DNA of 64,000 nt from Bog-473 sp963838835 (GTDB lineage: Bacteria > Actinomycetota > Acidimicrobiia > Acidimicrobiales > RAAP-2): the NCBI GenBank assembly GCA_963838835.1, contig CAWITA010000015.1, positions 1-64,000 on the forward strand, read 5' to 3'. Below the pieces are notes generated by a model. The model worked only from the letters and a program-made list of their open reading frames with translations. It had not been told where the DNA came from and did no database searches. The position numbers were made by a program, and so were the translations under genes. Below, one piece after another: positions 42,443 to 51,393 of the stretch (position 1 is the first letter of the stretch; every line of letters starts with the position of its first letter).

Positions 42443-44053
42443 ATGTCCGACGACACCGACGACACCGACCACACCGACGACTCCGAGGGCTTCGAGGGCT
42501 TCGACCGCCCCCTCGCCGGCGTGGGCGAGCCCGGCGCCGAGGAGATCGACGAGGAACTGCCGAGCTACCACTCAGGCCGGGTGCGCATCATCGGGGCCGA
42601 GCCGGCCGGTGACACGGTGCGTGAGGTGACGGGTCCGGTCGTCGACGAGCACCCCGAATTGCCGCACTGGAACGACGCGCCCACCGGGCAGGTCCCCGCG
42701 GTGCTCGACCGCAGCACCGGGGAGGAGCAACTGGTCGCGCCGCCGACGTGGCGCGAGGAGGAGAACGATTGGGAGGCTCAGGAGGAGGTCTTCGAGCCTT
42801 CCATGCTCTCCGAGGACCTCCCTGCCGTCGGCGCGCTCCTGGGTGAGCAAGAGGAGTTCGACGTCGTACGCCAACCCTGGCGCTTCGAATCCGACGACGA
42901 CACGCTGGTGATCGCCCCTGAGCCGGGCAGCGAGCCCGACCTTCTGCCGGGCGGCGAGCCTGAACCCGTTGCGCTGGCCGAGCCTCCCTACGAGCCCCCG
43001 TACGAGCCCCCGTACGAGCCCCCGTACGAGCCCACCTCCGAGCCCTACGAGGCGGAGTTCGATCCCTCCCCGCTCTCCCCGCGCGTCGCGTCGCCCGTGA
43101 CAGCGGCCGCCTCGGCGGCTGCAGCGTCAAGACTCAGCCCGCCCCAGCCACCCGAACCCAAGCAGCGCGCGCCGCGCACGACGCGGTCCGGGGCCAACGT
43201 CCGCACCGGCAACGTGCACGCCGCTGGGACGGGCGGACGCGACATGCGAGTGGCCATCGGCACCGGCGTGCTCCTGGGCGTGCTCGCCCTCGTCTGTTTC
43301 GCCGCGGGGAACGTGGCATCCATGGTCATCGTCTGCGTGGTCGTGCTGCTGGCGACCGCCGAGGGGTATGCGGCCTTCCGGCGCGCCCAGTACCACCCGG
43401 CCACCCTGCTCGGGCTCGTCGCCACCCTGTCGCTGCTCATCGAGACCTACAACAAGGGCGTGGCGGCGTTGCCGCTCGTGCTCGTGCTCTTCGTCGCCGG
43501 CGCATTCATCTGGTACCTGGCCCGAGTCGAGCCCGCAGCGGAACCCGTCTCGGGGATCACCTCGACCGTGTTCGTCTTTGTCTGGGTGGGTGTGTTCGGC
43601 TCCTTCGCCGCCCTCATGCTCGACCCCAACCTGTTCCCCAATCGCCACGGCATCGCGTTCATCCTCGCTGCCGTCATCGTGACCGTGGCGGACGACATTG
43701 CTTCTCTCCTGGTCGGCTCCGCCATGGGCCACCACCAGCTGGCCCCCTCCATCAGCCCCAACAAGAGTTGGGAAGGGCTGATCGGTGGCGCTATCGCGGC
43801 CATTCTCGTCTCTGTCATCGTGGTCCACTTCATCCACCCCTGGACCATCGGCAAGGCCGCGCTCTACGGCGTCGTCGTCGCAGTGGTGGCGCCGTTGGGC
43901 GATCTGAGCCAATCGATGATCAAGCGGAACCTCGGCCTCAAGGACATGGGCCGGCTCCTGCCTGGCCATGGCGGCATCCTCGATCGCGTCGACGGGCTGC
44001 TTTTCGTCATCCCTGCCACGTACTTCGTGGTCAAGGCAATGCACCTCGGGTGA
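42443..44053 (+). CDS. cdsA: phosphatidate cytidylyltransferase with long N-terminal extension
   Basis: Integral membrane enzyme that makes CDP-diacylglycerol. The C-terminal 270 residues have about eight membrane helices and the CdsA signature SMIKRN-LKD-GRLLPGHGGILDRVD. Before them lie about 265 soluble residues, acidic and Pro-rich (EPSMLSEDLPAVG, PPYEPPYEPPYE), that most CdsA proteins lack. The extension is rich in Glu, Asp and Pro and probably disordered. The ATG at 42443 has GAAGGACGACGAG before it. Other actinobacterial CdsA proteins have shorter extensions. Confidence 0.94.
   Translation: MSDDTDDTDHTDDSEGFEGFDRPLAGVGEPGAEEIDEELPSYHSGRVRIIGAEPAGDTVREVTGPVVDEHPELPHWNDAPTGQVPAVLDRSTGEEQLVAPPTWREEENDWEAQEEVFEPSMLSEDLPAVGALLGEQEEFDVVRQPWRFESDDDTLVIAPEPGSEPDLLPGGEPEPVALAEPPYEPPYEPPYEPPYEPTSEPYEAEFDPSPLSPRVASPVTAAASAAAASRLSPPQPPEPKQRAPRTTRSGANVRTGNVHAAGTGGRDMRVAIGTGVLLGVLALVCFAAGNVASMVIVCVVVLLATAEGYAAFRRAQYHPATLLGLVATLSLLIETYNKGVAALPLVLVLFVAGAFIWYLARVEPAAEPVSGITSTVFVFVWVGVFGSFAALMLDPNLFPNRHGIAFILAAVIVTVADDIASLLVGSAMGHHQLAPSISPNKSWEGLIGGAIAAILVSVIVVHFIHPWTIGKAALYGVVVAVVAPLGDLSQSMIKRNLGLKDMGRLLPGHGGILDRVDGLLFVIPATYFVVKAMHLG
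42982..43034 (+). repeat. 12-bp tandem repeat coding PPYE units in cdsA
   Basis: CCGTACGAGCCC recurs head to tail, giving four PPYE units at residues 181-196. Copy number could vary by slipped-strand pairing without a frame change. Confidence 0.85.
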
Positions 44054-44057
44054 GTCG

Positions 44058-45227
44058 ATGCGCATCGTCAGCGTGATCGGTTCCACGGGCTCGGTCGGTA
44101 CCCAAGCACTCGACGTCATCCGGCGAGAGCCCGAACGCTTCAGGGTGCACGCCTTGGCGGGTCGCCGGTCCGCCAAGGCGCTGGTGGCCCAGGCGGCCGA
44201 GTTCAGGCCCGATCTCGTCGTGATCGGCGACCCAGACCTCTACGACGAGGTGCGTGACGGCGTGCCGGCGGGGACCGAGGTCGCGGTGGGAGAGGAGGGC
44301 ATGGTCGAGGCGGCCCGCGGCGCCGACGTCGTGTTGAACGCGGTGGTCGGCTTCGCGGGGCTGCCCGTGACGATGGCGACGCTCGAGGCCGGCAAGCGCC
44401 TCGCCCTCGCCAACAAGGAATCGCTGATCGCCGGGGCGCCCGTCGTGCAGAAGGCTCGCCGAACCCCGGGGGCCGAGATCGTCCCGGTCGACTCCGAACA
44501 CTGCGCGCTGCACCAGTGCCTCGCCTCCGTGCAGGTCACCACCGATGTGGCCCGGTTGCTCCTCACCGCCTCAGGGGGACCTTTCCGAGGCTGGCCGGCC
44601 GAACGGCTGCGCGGGGTCACCGTGGCCGACGCCCTGGACCACCCGACGTGGTCGATGGGTCCGAAGATCACCATCGATTCGTCGACGCTGATGAACAAAG
44701 GCCTCGAGGTGATTGAGGCTCACGAGCTCTTTGGGGTCGACTACGACCGCATCGGCATCGTCGTACACCCGCAGTCGATCGTCCATTCCATGGTGGAGTT
44801 GCGCGACGGGTCGACGCTGGCGCAACTGTCCGAACCGGACATGCGCCTCCCCATCGGTTACGCACTCGGCTGGCCGGACCGCGCCGCCGCGCCCTTCGGT
44901 GCGCTCGACTGGTCGCGGGCCCAGAACCTGACGTTCGAACCACCCGACCGCGCGGTCTTCCGGTGCATCGACCTGGCCTACGCGGCGGGCCGTCACGGGG
45001 GCTCCGCACCGGCGTGGCTGAGCGCCGCCAACGAGGTCGCGGTGGACGCGTTCCTCGACGGAGTGCTCGCGTGGAGTCGCATCGCCGAGGTCGTCGCCGA
45101 GACGATGGATGGGTGGGTGGACGACCACGTCGACCAGGTGGAAGGGGTGCTGGCAGCCGACGCGGAGGCGCGGACGCGGACGCGGGGCATCGTGACCCGC
45201 CGCCTGTCTGACGGGGGCGGGCGGTAG
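44058..45227 (+). CDS. dxr: 1-deoxy-D-xylulose 5-phosphate reductoisomerase
   Basis: Second step of the MEP isoprenoid pathway, NADPH-dependent. It is 389 aa with the nucleotide loop IGSTGSVGTQALDVI, NKESLIAGAP, PVDSEHCALHQC, TASGGPFRG and NKGLEVIEAHELF with metal and substrate ligands. The ATG at 44058 lies 4 bp after the cdsA stop. ispG, two genes further on, is a later step in the same pathway. The TAG stop is part of the -10-like box of the protease gene. Confidence 0.96.
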   Translation: MRIVSVIGSTGSVGTQALDVIRREPERFRVHALAGRRSAKALVAQAAEFRPDLVVIGDPDLYDEVRDGVPAGTEVAVGEEGMVEAARGADVVLNAVVGFAGLPVTMATLEAGKRLALANKESLIAGAPVVQKARRTPGAEIVPVDSEHCALHQCLASVQVTTDVARLLLTASGGPFRGWPAERLRGVTVADALDHPTWSMGPKITIDSSTLMNKGLEVIEAHELFGVDYDRIGIVVHPQSIVHSMVELRDGSTLAQLSEPDMRLPIGYALGWPDRAAAPFGALDWSRAQNLTFEPPDRAVFRCIDLAYAAGRHGGSAPAWLSAANEVAVDAFLDGVLAWSRIAEVVAETMDGWVDDHVDQVEGVLAADAEARTRTRGIVTRRLSDGGGR

Positions 45228-45230
45228 CGT
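45225..45230 (+). promoter_or_regulatory. -10-like box TAGCGT before the site-2 protease gene
   Basis: TAGCGT begins with the dxr TAG stop and ends 10 bp before the ATG at 45241. No ribosome-binding site is present. Confidence 0.4.
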
Positions 45231-45240
45231 TGTCTCTGCC

Positions 45241-46542
45241 ATGACGCTCACCGACCAGGAGGCTCCGGCCGCTGAACCGTTGCCCGGCGACGGTGCGATG
45301 CCGGGGGGGAGCCCGACCCAGATCGTCCAGCTCCTGGTCGCCCTGGCCCTCGTCACCGCCGTTTTCGTCGCGTTGGGCTGGGGCTACCTGCTGCTCTTCA
45401 TCGCCATTCTCATCGTCATCGTGATGCTGCACGAGTTCGGCCACTTCGTGACGGCCAAGCGGGCCGGCATGAAGGTGACCGAGTACTTCGTCGGCTTCGG
45501 GCCACGGCTGTGGTCGGTGCGCCGGGGGGAGACCGAGTACGGCGTCAAGGCGATCCCGGCCGGCGGGTACGTGCGTATCACGGGATTCACGTCCACCGAG
45601 GACGTGGCGCCAGAGGACGAGCCCCGCGCCTACCGCCAGCAACCGTTCCACCAGCGGATCATCGTGGCCTCGGCGGGCTCGGTCATGCACTTCCTCATTG
45701 CTTTCGTCCTCGCTTTGATCCTGGTCGTCAGCTTCGGGAAGCTGACGAACAACTACACGATTGCCTCGGTCGAGCACTGGCCCGGCCGGCAGACGCCGGC
45801 CGCGCTGGCAGGCTTGAAACCGGGCGACACCGTCGTCTCCATCGACGGCAAGACGTTCAGCAGTCCGAACGCCATGACCGATGTCGTCAAGCGCTCCATC
45901 GGCAAGCCGCTCACCCTCGGGGTGGAACGAGACGGCAGGCTCATCCAGCTGACGGCGACTCCCGCCAACGGGAAGGGGATCACGGTTGGCGGCGAGCAGC
46001 TCGGGAACCGCGGCTACCTGGGGGTCGAGATCAAGCAGGCCACCGCGCCGGTTGGGCTCCTGTCGGCGTTCGGTAGCTCGTTGTCCACCATGTGGCAGGT
46101 GACCGACCAGGAGTTGACGGGCATCGCGCAGACCTTTTCGCCGCACGGGCTCAGCTCGGTCCTGCACCAAGTGACGAACCCCAAGGCGGCCCAGTCCGCG
46201 GTGAACAACCCAGGCTCGGCGCCGCGCCCCGTGTCCATCGTCGGCATCGCCAACCTGGGTGCGCAATCCGAACAAGCCGGCTTGGCCTCGGTCCTGATGT
46301 TGCTGATCGCCATCAACATCGTCTTCGGGATCCTGAACATGCTGCCGATGATCCCCCTCGACGGCGGGCACGTCGCCATCGCGGCCTACGAGTGGGTGCG
46401 CACGAAGAAGGGGCAGCCCTACTACCGGGCCGACATCACCAAGCTGTTCCCGGTGGCTGCCGTCTTCATCGGCTTCCTCGCGCTGTTCGTCTTCGCGGGC
46501 ATCTACCTCGACATCACCCACCCGCTGCAGATCCCGCACTGA
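45241..46542 (+). CDS. rseP: site-2 membrane zinc protease (RseP/Rip1 type)
   Basis: M50 protease that cuts membrane-bound anti-sigma factors or cell-division proteins. It is 433 aa. The zinc site HEFGH has H64, E65 and H68 in a membrane segment, the PDZ domain lies at about residues 185-260, and the third ligand motif LDGGH is in IPLDGGHVAIAAYE. The MLPMIPLDGG helix and one more segment close the protein. Neighbours dxr and ispG are its usual companions. Confidence 0.94.
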   Translation: MTLTDQEAPAAEPLPGDGAMPGGSPTQIVQLLVALALVTAVFVALGWGYLLLFIAILIVIVMLHEFGHFVTAKRAGMKVTEYFVGFGPRLWSVRRGETEYGVKAIPAGGYVRITGFTSTEDVAPEDEPRAYRQQPFHQRIIVASAGSVMHFLIAFVLALILVVSFGKLTNNYTIASVEHWPGRQTPAALAGLKPGDTVVSIDGKTFSSPNAMTDVVKRSIGKPLTLGVERDGRLIQLTATPANGKGITVGGEQLGNRGYLGVEIKQATAPVGLLSAFGSSLSTMWQVTDQELTGIAQTFSPHGLSSVLHQVTNPKAAQSAVNNPGSAPRPVSIVGIANLGAQSEQAGLASVLMLLIAINIVFGILNMLPMIPLDGGHVAIAAYEWVRTKKGQPYYRADITKLFPVAAVFIGFLALFVFAGIYLDITHPLQIPH

Positions 46543-46547
46543 CCGCC

Positions 46548-47777
46548 GTGGAGCTCTCCTCCTCTTCGTTGTCACCTCGCCGGCCGACCCGGCGCATCAT
46601 CCTCGGCGACGTGGCCATCGGCGACGGCGCACCGATCACGGTCCAGTCGATGACGACGACCAAGACGGCGGACGTTGACGGCACCCTGGCGCAGATCTAC
46701 ACGCTGGCCGCGGCGGGAGCGGACATCGTCCGCTGCACCTGCAACGAGGAAGCGGCCGCCGAGGGCCTGGCCCACATCGTCCCGCGTGCGCCGGTGCCGA
46801 TCGTGGCCGACATCCACTTCCACCACGAGATGGCGCTCGCCGCCCTGGAGGCAGGAGTGCAGGGGCTGCGTCTCAACCCGGGCAACCTGCGCAAGGAGGC
46901 CGAGATCAAGGAGGTGGCTGCCGAGGCACGCGACCGCGGCGTGCCCATCCGCATCGGGGTCAACGCCGGCTCCTTGCATCCCGACGTCTACAAGAAGCAC
47001 GGAGGGGCCACGCCCGAGGCGCTCGTGGAGTCGGCCCAGCACGAGCTGGCCCTCTTCGAAGAGGTCGGCTTCAGCGACGTCAAGATCTCGGTCAAGGCCT
47101 CGTCGGTCGCGCTCATGATCGCGGCCTACCGGCTGGCCTCGGAGACCTTCGACCACCCGCTGCATCTCGGGGTCACTGAGGCGGGACCGCCACCCGCCGG
47201 TTTGGTGAAGGGAAGCGCCGGCATCGGCACCCTGTTGGCCGAGGGCATCGGCGATACCATCCGGTTCTCGCTCACCGCCGATCCGGTCGAGGAGGCCCGC
47301 GCCGGCCGCCAGCTGCTCGAATGCCTCGGGCTGCGCGAGCGCAAGGGGCTCGATCTGATCGCCTGCCCATCGTGTGGCCGAGCCCAGGTCGATGTCATCG
47401 CGGTGGCCAAGGAGGCTCAGGAGGCGCTCGAGAAGTTGAACCTACCCATTCAGGTCGCGGTCATGGGGTGCGTGGTCAACGGCCCCGGCGAGGCGCGGGA
47501 GGCGGACCTCGGCATCGCAGCGGGCAAGCAGAAGGGCCACCTGTTCATCCGCGGCAAGATCATCCGCGTCGTCCCCGAGGCAGCCATGGTGCAGTCCCTC
47601 GTCGAGGAAGCCGAACGCTTGGTGGCCGAGGGCGTCGAGGCGCGCATCGCCGCCGCCGACGAGAGCGCCGAGGCGGAGGCGGCGGCGGACCGGCGCGCGC
47701 TGCTCGAGTCCACCGGAGACGACCCCAACCACACCTCGGACAAGATCGAGATCATCAGGCGCCATACCGACCACTAG
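46548..47777 (+). CDS. ispG: 4-hydroxy-3-methylbut-2-enyl diphosphate synthase
   Basis: Fe-S enzyme of the MEP pathway. It is 409 aa, the bacterial two-domain form. The TIM-barrel N-terminal domain has VQSMTTTKTADVDGTLAQI and NAGSLH; the C-terminal cluster-binding domain has CPSCGR and VMGCVVNGPGEA with the three Cys and one Glu ligands. The GTG at 46548 lies 5 bp after the protease stop. The C-terminal 45 residues are a charged tail not needed for the fold. Confidence 0.95.
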   Translation: MELSSSSLSPRRPTRRIILGDVAIGDGAPITVQSMTTTKTADVDGTLAQIYTLAAAGADIVRCTCNEEAAAEGLAHIVPRAPVPIVADIHFHHEMALAALEAGVQGLRLNPGNLRKEAEIKEVAAEARDRGVPIRIGVNAGSLHPDVYKKHGGATPEALVESAQHELALFEEVGFSDVKISVKASSVALMIAAYRLASETFDHPLHLGVTEAGPPPAGLVKGSAGIGTLLAEGIGDTIRFSLTADPVEEARAGRQLLECLGLRERKGLDLIACPSCGRAQVDVIAVAKEAQEALEKLNLPIQVAVMGCVVNGPGEAREADLGIAAGKQKGHLFIRGKIIRVVPEAAMVQSLVEEAERLVAEGVEARIAAADESAEAEAAADRRALLESTGDDPNHTSDKIEIIRRHTDH

Positions 47778-47780
47778 CCT
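47775..47780 (+). promoter_or_regulatory. -10-like box TAGCCT before proS
   Basis: TAGCCT begins with the ispG TAG stop and ends 8 bp before the proS ATG; no ribosome-binding site lies between. Confidence 0.5.
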
Positions 47781-47788
47781 GCGCACCT

Positions 47789-49201
47789 ATGACCAAGGGC
47801 GCCATCGTGACGCGCGAGGAGGACTTCCCACGCTGGTACCAAGAGGTGATCGCTGGGGCCGAGATGGCCGACAACGGTCCCGCCCGCGGCACCATGGTCA
47901 TCCGCCCTTGGGGCTACGGGATCTGGGAGCTCATGCAGGCCGAGCTCGACCGGCGGATCAAGGAGGCGGGCGCCGAGAACGCCTACTTCCCGCTCTTCAT
48001 CCCCGAGGGCTTCCTGAAGTTGGAGGCCGAGCACGTGGAGGGGTTCGCCCCCGAGCTGGCCGTGGTCACCCGCGGCGGGGGCGAGGAGCTCGAGGAGCCT
48101 CTCGTCCTCCGACCCACCAGCGAGACAGTGATCAACCACTTCTTCTCTAAGTGGGTGCAGAGCCACCGCGACCTGCCGCTGCTCGTCAACCAGTGGGCCA
48201 ACGTGGTGCGCTGGGAACTGCGACCGCGGCTCTTCCTGCGGACGCGCGAGTTTCTCTGGCAGGAGGGCCACACGGCGCACGCGACCGAGGACGACGCACG
48301 GTCGTACGCGCTCCGCATCTTGAACGATGTCTACCGCTCGACGATGTTCGACGTGCTGTGCATCCCGGTGCTGACAGGTCACAAGACGGCGCGTGAGCAA
48401 TTCGCCGGCGCCAACCGGACGTGGACGTGCGAGGGGATGATGGGCGACGGCAAGGCGCTGCAGATGGGGACCAGCCACGAGCTCGGGCAGAACTTCTCGC
48501 GACCCTTTGACATCACCTACACCAACGCGTCGGGCGCACTCGACTACGTCTGGCAGACCTCATGGGGGGTCTCCACCCGCCTCGTCGGCGGGCTCGTCAT
48601 GGGCCACGGCGACGACTTCGGCTTGCGGCTGCCGCCGGCGTTGGCTCCCGTGCAGGTGGTGGTCCTCGTGGTGAAGGACGCACCCGAGGTCCGCGCGGCG
48701 GCGGACACGTTGGTCGCCCTGCTCCGGGCGGCGGGGCACCGGGTCCGCCTCGACGACCGCACCGACACGAGCTTTGGACGCCGCAGTGTGGGCTGGGAAC
48801 TCAAGGGCGTGCCCGTGAGGGTCGAAGTGGGTCCCCGCGACCTGGCCGAGGAAACCGTCACGGTCGTCGTCCGCCACCGGCGTGAGAAGCGCAGCGTCGG
48901 GCTGGGCGCCGTTGCGGACGCCGTCGCCGCGGTGCTGGCGAGCGCCGGCGCCGAGCTCTTGGCCGAGGCGATGGCGGCTCGAGAGGCCCGAACGGTCGAC
49001 GCCGCCTCGCTCGAGGAGGCGGTAGAGGGGGGAAGGGTGGGCTTCGCCCGGGTGCGCCTGGGCGCCCTGGGCCCCGACGGCGAGGACCGCCTGGCCCAGC
49101 ACGCCGTCACCGTACGCTGCCTGCAGCGGCCCGACGGGTCGCTGGCCGAGCCGGGCGACGCCGAGGACGACCTCGTCGCCGTCGTGGGCCGTTCGTATTA
49201 A
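47789..49201 (+). CDS. proS: prolyl-tRNA synthetase, archaeal/eukaryotic-like type
   Basis: Class II aminoacyl-tRNA synthetase charging tRNA-Pro. It is 470 aa and lacks the editing (INS) domain of the usual bacterial type. Motif 2 reads FLRTREFLWQEGHTAHAT, motif 3 lies near GVSTRLVGGLVMGHGDD. The last residue is a tyrosine, as in archaeal-type enzymes where the terminal Tyr reaches the active site. This form is scattered in bacteria, which suggests ancient transfer or loss. The TAA stop is next to the rimP promoter. Confidence 0.95.
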   Translation: MTKGAIVTREEDFPRWYQEVIAGAEMADNGPARGTMVIRPWGYGIWELMQAELDRRIKEAGAENAYFPLFIPEGFLKLEAEHVEGFAPELAVVTRGGGEELEEPLVLRPTSETVINHFFSKWVQSHRDLPLLVNQWANVVRWELRPRLFLRTREFLWQEGHTAHATEDDARSYALRILNDVYRSTMFDVLCIPVLTGHKTAREQFAGANRTWTCEGMMGDGKALQMGTSHELGQNFSRPFDITYTNASGALDYVWQTSWGVSTRLVGGLVMGHGDDFGLRLPPALAPVQVVVLVVKDAPEVRAAADTLVALLRAAGHRVRLDDRTDTSFGRRSVGWELKGVPVRVEVGPRDLAEETVTVVVRHRREKRSVGLGAVADAVAAVLASAGAELLAEAMAAREARTVDAASLEEAVEGGRVGFARVRLGALGPDGEDRLAQHAVTVRCLQRPDGSLAEPGDAEDDLVAVVGRSY

Positions 49202-49210
49202 CCCTGGGAT

Positions 49211-49219
49211 TGCTATAAT
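49211..49219 (+). promoter_or_regulatory. extended -10 promoter of the rimP-nusA operon
   Basis: TGC-TATAAT is a perfect extended -10 element in an A+T-rich island. The position 17 bp further upstream (GTTCGT at 49191-49196) is a poor -35, as expected for extended -10 promoters. A transcript would start near 49226 with a leader of about 100 nt. Confidence 0.7.
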
Positions 49220-49255
49220 TCACCAGCTGTCCATTTTGAAATCAGTACCTCGTTG

Positions 49256-49280
49256 AAGCGTGGGCTGCGGCCCACGCTTT
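49256..49280 (+). terminator. perfect hairpin in the rimP leader (possible attenuator)
   Basis: AAGCGTGGGC (49256-49265) and GCCCACGCTT (49270-49279) form a 10-bp stem with a TGCG loop, followed by TTCACTTT. It lies between the TATAAT promoter and the rimP ribosome-binding site, so it can act as an attenuator or a stable 5' hairpin. Confidence 0.6.
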
Positions 49281-49324
49281 CACTTTGCAGGGGCTCGAAT
49301 AGACGACCGGAGGAGGTGACGGCG

Positions 49325-49822
49325 ATGCCGAGAGAGACGACGGACCTGGTGGGCGCGTTGTCACCTGTCCTCAACGCTCGGGGTCTGGACCTGGTGGACG
49401 TCGAAGTCCACGGAGCCCAGCTCACCGTCTTCGTCGACCGCGAGGGGGGAGTGGGTCTGGACGAGCTCGGAGAGGCCACCCGGGACGTGTCGTCGGCGCT
49501 CGACGAGCTCGACCCCATGCCGGGGCGCTACACGCTGTCGGTGTCGAGCCCCGGCCTCGAACGGCGGCTGCGCACCCCGGTGCACTTCGCCCGGGCGGTC
49601 GGTGAGACCGTCACCGTCCGGGTCGACGCGGGCACCTCCGAGGTCCGCCGGATCACCGGCACGCTCGCGGCCGCCGATGAGACGGGGTGCACCCTGGCCG
49701 GTCCCGAGGTGCCGGGCGGCGAGGTGCGCGTGGAGTACGACCAGATCGAGCGGGCGAGGACGGTGTTCGAGTGGGGGCCCGGGGCACGGAGAACGAAGAG
49801 TGAGAGGGTGAAGCGGCCATGA
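49325..49822 (+). CDS. rimP: ribosome maturation factor RimP
   Basis: Needed for 30S assembly. It is 165 aa with LDLVDVEVHGAQLTVFVDREGGVGLDE and YTLSVSSPGLERRLRTPVHF, then the C-terminal SH3-like domain (VRVEYDQIERARTVFEWG). The ATG at 49325 has a strong AGGAGGTGAC site; the open frame further upstream is leader. The stop overlaps nusA (ATGA). Confidence 0.95.
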   Translation: MPRETTDLVGALSPVLNARGLDLVDVEVHGAQLTVFVDREGGVGLDELGEATRDVSSALDELDPMPGRYTLSVSSPGLERRLRTPVHFARAVGETVTVRVDAGTSEVRRITGTLAAADETGCTLAGPEVPGGEVRVEYDQIERARTVFEWGPGARRTKSERVKRP

Positions 49823-51066
49823 GCAAGACCAACTTCGAGTTTCTCGATGCGCTGGGCCAGATCGCGCGCGACAAGGGGATCTCGGTCGAGACGCTGCTCG
49901 ATGCCCTGGCCAACGCACTGGTCGCCGCCTACAAACGCCGTCCGGACGCGGCCGAGGAGGCCGTGGTCACCATCGACCCCGATTCGGGAGAGATCCGCGT
50001 CTACGGGCAGGAGCTCAACGAGGACGGCGAGGTCATCCGGGAGTGGGACGACACCCCCGACGACTTCGGGCGCATTGCCGCGCAAACCGCCAAGCAGGTG
50101 ATTCTCCAGCGAATCCGCGAGGTGGAGCGGGACATGAAGTACGAGGAGTATGCCGGCCGCGAGGGCGACATCGTGACCGGGATCGTCCAGCAGACCGACA
50201 ACCGCTACACGTTGCTCGACCTGGGCAAGGTCGAGGCCCTGCTGCCGCAGGCCGAGCAGGTCTCCTACGAGCGCTACGAGCACGGTGCGCGCCTGAAGGC
50301 CTACATCGTCGAGGTTCGCAAGACCACCAAGGGGCCCCAGATTGTTGTGAGCCGAACCCACCCGGGTCTGATCAAGCGGCTCTTCGAGCTCGAGGTGCCC
50401 GAGATCGGTTCCGGCGTCGTCGAGATCAAGGCGGCGGCCCGAGAGCCTGGCCACCGCACCAAGATCGCCGTGTGGTCGAACGACCCCAACGTCGACCCCG
50501 TGGGCGCCTGTGTTGGAGCCCACGGTTCGCGGGTGCGCATGGTCACCAACGAGCTGCGCGGGGAGCGCGTCGACGTGGTGCCCTTCTCGGACGACCCGGT
50601 CGAGCTGATTCAGAACGCGCTGGCCCCGGCTCGGGTGCGCGAGGTGCGCCTTGACGAGGAGACCGGCACCGCTACCGTCATCGTGAGCGACTTCCAACTC
50701 TCCCTCGCGATCGGCAAGGAGGGGCAGAACGCCCGCCTGGCGGCGCGCCTCACCGGGTGGCGCATCGACATCAAGAGCGAGACCCAGCTGGCCGAGGAGG
50801 AGGCCGGCTACGGCGACCAAGAGTGGGCCGAGGGCGAGTGGGTCGAGGACGAGCGCGGCGACTTGGTCTGGAAGCCGGCCGAGGGCGGTGAGGCCATGTC
50901 GGCCGAGGAGTGGTCGCACGCGGCGGAGGAGGTGGGCGAGACACCCGCGGCCGAGACGGTGCAGGCCGACGGGGCGGCCGACGTCGAGCCACAGGCGCCC
51001 GAGGCACCCGTCGTGCCCGAGGCCGAACCAGTCACCGCCGAGGTGCCCGAGGAGGCCGAGACATAA
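49819..51066 (+). CDS. nusA: transcription termination/antitermination protein NusA
   Basis: RNA-polymerase-binding elongation factor. It is 415 aa: an N-terminal domain to about residue 110, an S1 domain (GDIVTGIVQQTDNRYTLLDLG), KH1 (VGACVGAHGSRV) and KH2 (LAIGKEGQNARLAARLTGW). The C-terminal acidic tail (about 330-415, Glu/Ala/Pro-rich) replaces the repeats of the E. coli protein. It starts with an ATGA overlap on rimP, and its TAA is part of the ATAA at the start of the next gene. Confidence 0.96.
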   Translation: MSKTNFEFLDALGQIARDKGISVETLLDALANALVAAYKRRPDAAEEAVVTIDPDSGEIRVYGQELNEDGEVIREWDDTPDDFGRIAAQTAKQVILQRIREVERDMKYEEYAGREGDIVTGIVQQTDNRYTLLDLGKVEALLPQAEQVSYERYEHGARLKAYIVEVRKTTKGPQIVVSRTHPGLIKRLFELEVPEIGSGVVEIKAAAREPGHRTKIAVWSNDPNVDPVGACVGAHGSRVRMVTNELRGERVDVVPFSDDPVELIQNALAPARVREVRLDEETGTATVIVSDFQLSLAIGKEGQNARLAARLTGWRIDIKSETQLAEEEAGYGDQEWAEGEWVEDERGDLVWKPAEGGEAMSAEEWSHAAEEVGETPAAETVQADGAADVEPQAPEAPVVPEAEPVTAEVPEEAET

Positions 51067-51356
51067 CACCGACAAGGACCTGCGTCGGTTGCCGGAGGGC
51101 CCTGCCGGCCGACCAGCTGGTCCGCGTCGTGCGGGGGCCGGGCGGGATGCTGTCGGTGAACCGCCACGGGACGGGGCGGGGAGCGTGGCTGTGCGGGGGA
51201 TCGCACGGCTGCCTGCTCGAGGCGGTGCGCAGGCACGGCTTCGACCGGGCGTTCGCCGCGTCGACCGAAGCCACCGACTGGGAGGAGTTGCGTGCACAGC
51301 TGGATGGGGCGTGGGGAACCGCAGGCCTGATGTGCGAGGATAGGGAGCTGGGTTGA
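51063..51356 (+). CDS. rnpM: RNase P modulator RnpM (YlxR, DUF448)
   Basis: Small RNA-binding protein of the nusA-infB operon, known in Bacillus to bind RNase P. It is about 97 aa with the N-terminal hallmark RTCVGCRR and later GRGAWLCGGSHGCLLEAV. No ATG, GTG or TTG lies between the nusA end and this motif. ATA at 51063 is in frame, has GAGGAGG 7 bp upstream and forms an ATAA overlap with the nusA stop. The nearest normal start is GTG 50910, which would add 51 basic, low-complexity residues. The start is therefore unusual or the sequence has an error. Confidence 0.85.
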   Translation: MTPTRTCVGCRRALPADQLVRVVRGPGGMLSVNRHGTGRGAWLCGGSHGCLLEAVRRHGFDRAFAASTEATDWEELRAQLDGAWGTAGLMCEDRELG

Positions 51357-51393
51357 CGCCGGGCCCCGAGAGGAACCAAGGACAAAGAACCAC

